Assembly: GCA_944548615.1 (NCBI GenBank)
Contig: OX155960.1
Location: forward strand, 13,775,072-13,839,071
DNA: 64,000 nucleotides
Direction of reading: 5' to 3'
Origin: Micropterix aruncella
Lineage: Eukaryota > Arthropoda > Insecta > Lepidoptera > Micropterigidae
Each line of letters starts with the position of its first letter. The stretch's first letter is position 1. Shown here piece after piece: positions 59,551 through 64,000 of the stretch. The notes below the pieces were generated by a model. It saw only the letters and a list, made by a program, of their open reading frames with translations. It searched no databases and was not told the DNA's origin. The position numbers and the translations under genes are program-made.

Positions 59551-60345
59551 CTAAAGCTGTCAACTACAACAGGCGAACCCGTCACTCCAGGAAGTTTTAA
59601 CGATAGTGATCGTTCTGTCTCCCGTGAGGTGAGCGCAGAAGACTTGGGACGAAAAACAATCCGCAGTCTAGATACGCCATCTGCCCGTCAGAGGCCAACG
59701 CCTCACGGCGAGGCACCACGTGTAGCCTCGCGTGTAGCCTCACCCCCTGACTACCAGTTTGGAAGGATATCTCCGTCTGGAATTAGGGGGAAGTCCCCTA
59801 ACGCCGGGCGGCATCTAACGTCGGACACTAATAGTATCTCGTCAAGTCGCGGCGCGATCGATACAGGGACGGGTGAAAAGAGTGCGGGGAAGCGTATGCT
59901 TTTCCTTTTCCTACGTCTTTGTATCGATCGCGCCGCGACTTGTCGATATACTATTAGTGTCCGACGCTAGGGGCCGTCCGGAGTTAGGGGACTTTCCCTT
60001 CACCTTCAGGATACCTCTTACGTCCTGAATGGTTACAGGATAGATGTCGCTCGCGCCGTCTTCTCCCTTATGAAGCGGTGATTCGGTGTCAATCGAATCT
60101 ATTGTGGATCACGGCATCCTTTGCCCGGCTTATTCAGCCGGGATCGGGTGGCCGAATGGTTGTTTTAAGAGCAGTTGCCGTAAGGTGAACAAATACCCCT
60201 GCTCTACAGGAGACAGTACTGTTTCCAGATTTCCATGGCTGTCGGTTAGAATGCACAATCGATTGGCTGATGCCGCACGTTGTGTAAACCGTCTAGGAGC
60301 GCCTGAAGGTTGACTCCTAGGGGAGACTGGCCCGCAGGCCAGCGT
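59551..60345 (-). mobile_element. GC-rich retroposon family B, copy 7, interrupted by a MITE
   Basis: Starts agctgtcaactacaacaggc and is split at 59786-59998 by the palindromic MITE. Comparing with the 37.05 kb copy (ctccgtctggagttaacctt complement) gives the uninterrupted target, with TA at the insertion point. Confidence 0.75.
59786..59998. mobile_element. Palindromic TA-flanked MITE, intact copy
   Basis: 213 bp, arms of about 85-90 bp: gggggaagtcccctaacgcc, tcgcggcgcgatcgataca and their complements at the other side. Left TA at 59784-59785; right dinucleotide is TT. Sits inside family B copy 7. Confidence 0.9.
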
Positions 60346-60465
60346 CCTGGCTGACTGTTTTCGTCCTAAGTCTCACCGCGCTCACCTCACGGGAGACAGG
60401 ACGATCTGATATCGTTAAAACTTCCTGAGGTTACGGGTTTGCCGGTTGTAGTCGACACCTCTAGT
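60346..60465 (+). mobile_element. GC-rich retroposon family B, copy 8 (3' end)
   Basis: About 115 bp in plus orientation ending ggttgtagtcgacacct, directly after copy 7 in opposite orientation. The two together mimic a transposon with 110-bp terminal inverted repeats. Confidence 0.65.
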
Positions 60466-60656
60466 TGTCTGTCTGTCTGTTTGTCTGTGTGTATTCCACC
60501 AGCTACGATTGATAATACGATTGAGCTAAAATTTGGCAAGCTGGCATCATTTGGTCATAGCAAGAGTTGAAAACTTTGTGGTTGATTTCGGTCCAACAGT
60601 GAGCGCACTAGTCAAGTTTCAATGTTGAAATATTGGATTTATAGGCTTGAAATGAG

Positions 60657-60991
<335 letters not shown>

Positions 60992-61028
60992 ATATTTTAA
61001 GGGTGTATTTTTTTTTTTATTATTTTCA

Positions 61029-63200
<2,172 letters not shown>

Positions 63201-63470
63201 TTAAGTTCTGGCTAACTCGCCTCTGGCCAACCTTTCATATTGTGTTTTTGCGCGGCGAATTTCTTGAAGTATGGAGTGGGTTCCCCAATGGAGATGATGC
63301 TGCCATACACCTACTACCCTTGGTGCCTTTACTTGCTGCCAGTATTCCAGACTCGCCCAGTCGCCGTATTTGTCGGAGTCATATCTTTCGCGGTACCTTG
63401 TAAATGCTTGCGTTGTCAATATGTCGATTTCTAATTGATGCGGTCTTATTGTAAATTCATTAATATGGGT
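63201..63470 (-). CDS. Unrecognised open segment, possible exon
   Basis: An open minus-strand frame reads (in part) HINEFTIRPHQLEIDIL, RYRERYDSDKYGDWASLEYW, VWQHHLHWGTHSILQEIRR and AKTQYERLARGELART, then a stop. The composition is that of a real globular or coiled protein, rich in W, Y, R and E, unlike the surrounding AT-rich DNA. There is no methionine start near the front. A donor (AAAG|gttgg) in phase 2 would be compatible with the 55.7 kb exon, so an upstream exon of the BAIAP3-like gene is possible. A transposon origin or an exon of a different gene are equally open. I do not recognise the family. Confidence 0.35.
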   Translation of the reverse strand, partial: THINEFTIRPHQLEIDILTTQAFTRYRERYDSDKYGDWASLEYWQQVKAPRVVGVWQHHLHWGTHSILQEIRRAKTQYERLARGELART

Positions 63471-64000
63471 ATGCGAAATAAACGTGGGTCAATTTCTTGT
63501 TTTATTTCATTCATTTCGTCGCTCGCTTAATTTCCTGACTCTCGTTTCACGGTTGCGGATATGGCTTTCCTTTATACAATAAAGAATAATAGCATCGACA
63601 GCACATACCTCGTGGAAAACCTGTCATTTTTAGTCCCACCTAGAACTATTAGAGCTCCTCGAACGTTCGAATTACAACGCGCAAATACGAAGTATCCACA
63701 AAATGCCCTTATTTTTTGTATTATGATCTTATTGATATACTAGGTTCCAACATATAAACATTAATTCATTTAATTATATAAAAGATCTCTACTATAAGAG
63801 AGATGACTATAAGAGATTTTTTATTATATAATTCAATCTACGTATATAAAAGAATTATGTAGAACCATAGAAAATGCGCGCAGAGCTTAATTTATTATTT
63901 ATTTTTTGACAATTCATGTATGTATGTATTTATTATTTATGTATGTATGTATCCTGTATTCATTTATGTATATATATATATATATATATCTTAATATATA

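Overview
The window is AT-rich animal DNA, almost certainly from an insect and most probably a moth or butterfly. It holds one large intron-rich host gene whose introns are packed with transposable elements. The lepidopteran call rests on a Helitron with a CCGCGGGGCGCAGCTAG-type end, piggyBac, hAT and Penelope-like relics, lepidopteran-style LINE ORFs, a tRNA-derived SINE and (CCTAA)n telomere-type units. No species can be named from sequence alone.

The host gene is on the minus strand and runs from 55727 down to 3143, leaving the window at both ends. Fourteen exons can be placed with GT/AG borders, and every junction agrees in codon phase (2198 bp, 732 whole codons plus split codons at each end). 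The product is a BAIAP3 / Munc13-4 family protein (Drosophila staccato type). The window carries its N-terminal helical part, the first C2 domain and much of the MUN region. The first exon(s), the end of MUN and the second C2 domain lie outside or were not found. Members of this family act in priming and fusion of secretory vesicles.

Layout from low to high coordinate (gene 3' to 5'): 1-3.1 kb, LINE scraps, a TA-flanked MITE and a piggyBac transposase relic; 3.1-10.7 kb, seven exons among a foldback element, Penelope and LINE pieces, a TTAA-flanked MITE, a SINE, two GGG/CCC MITEs and a LINE 3' end; 10.7-14.3 kb, a GC-rich retroposon, LINE pieces, a hAT relic and one exon; 15.1-18.5 kb, a nearly complete endonuclease/RT LINE broken by two frameshifts; 19.6-25.9 kb, dense repeats including an inverted pair inside a TA-flanked element; 26.1-30.6 kb, three exons, a LINE split by a MITE that is itself split by a second MITE, and a hAT relic with an 8-bp target duplication; 31.1-34.6 kb, a serine-protease/CLIP relic, a (TA)n tract and an RNase H LINE; 36-42 kb, the C2-domain exons and a minisatellite touching a splice donor; 43-48 kb, LINE and Penelope relics; 48-58 kb, two N-terminal exons, a Helitron, a hAT relic and MITEs; 58-62.5 kb, a SINE, long (TA)n tracts, nested elements and a near-perfect 578-bp-arm palindrome.

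The strongest observations are a tandemly duplicated splice donor that would add 11 codons in frame, a minisatellite that repeats a splice donor, transposon nests proven by target duplications and empty-site copies, a protease relic with its domains in reversed order, an unclassified GC-rich retroposon family with eight copies, and the long palindrome bounded by (TA)n.
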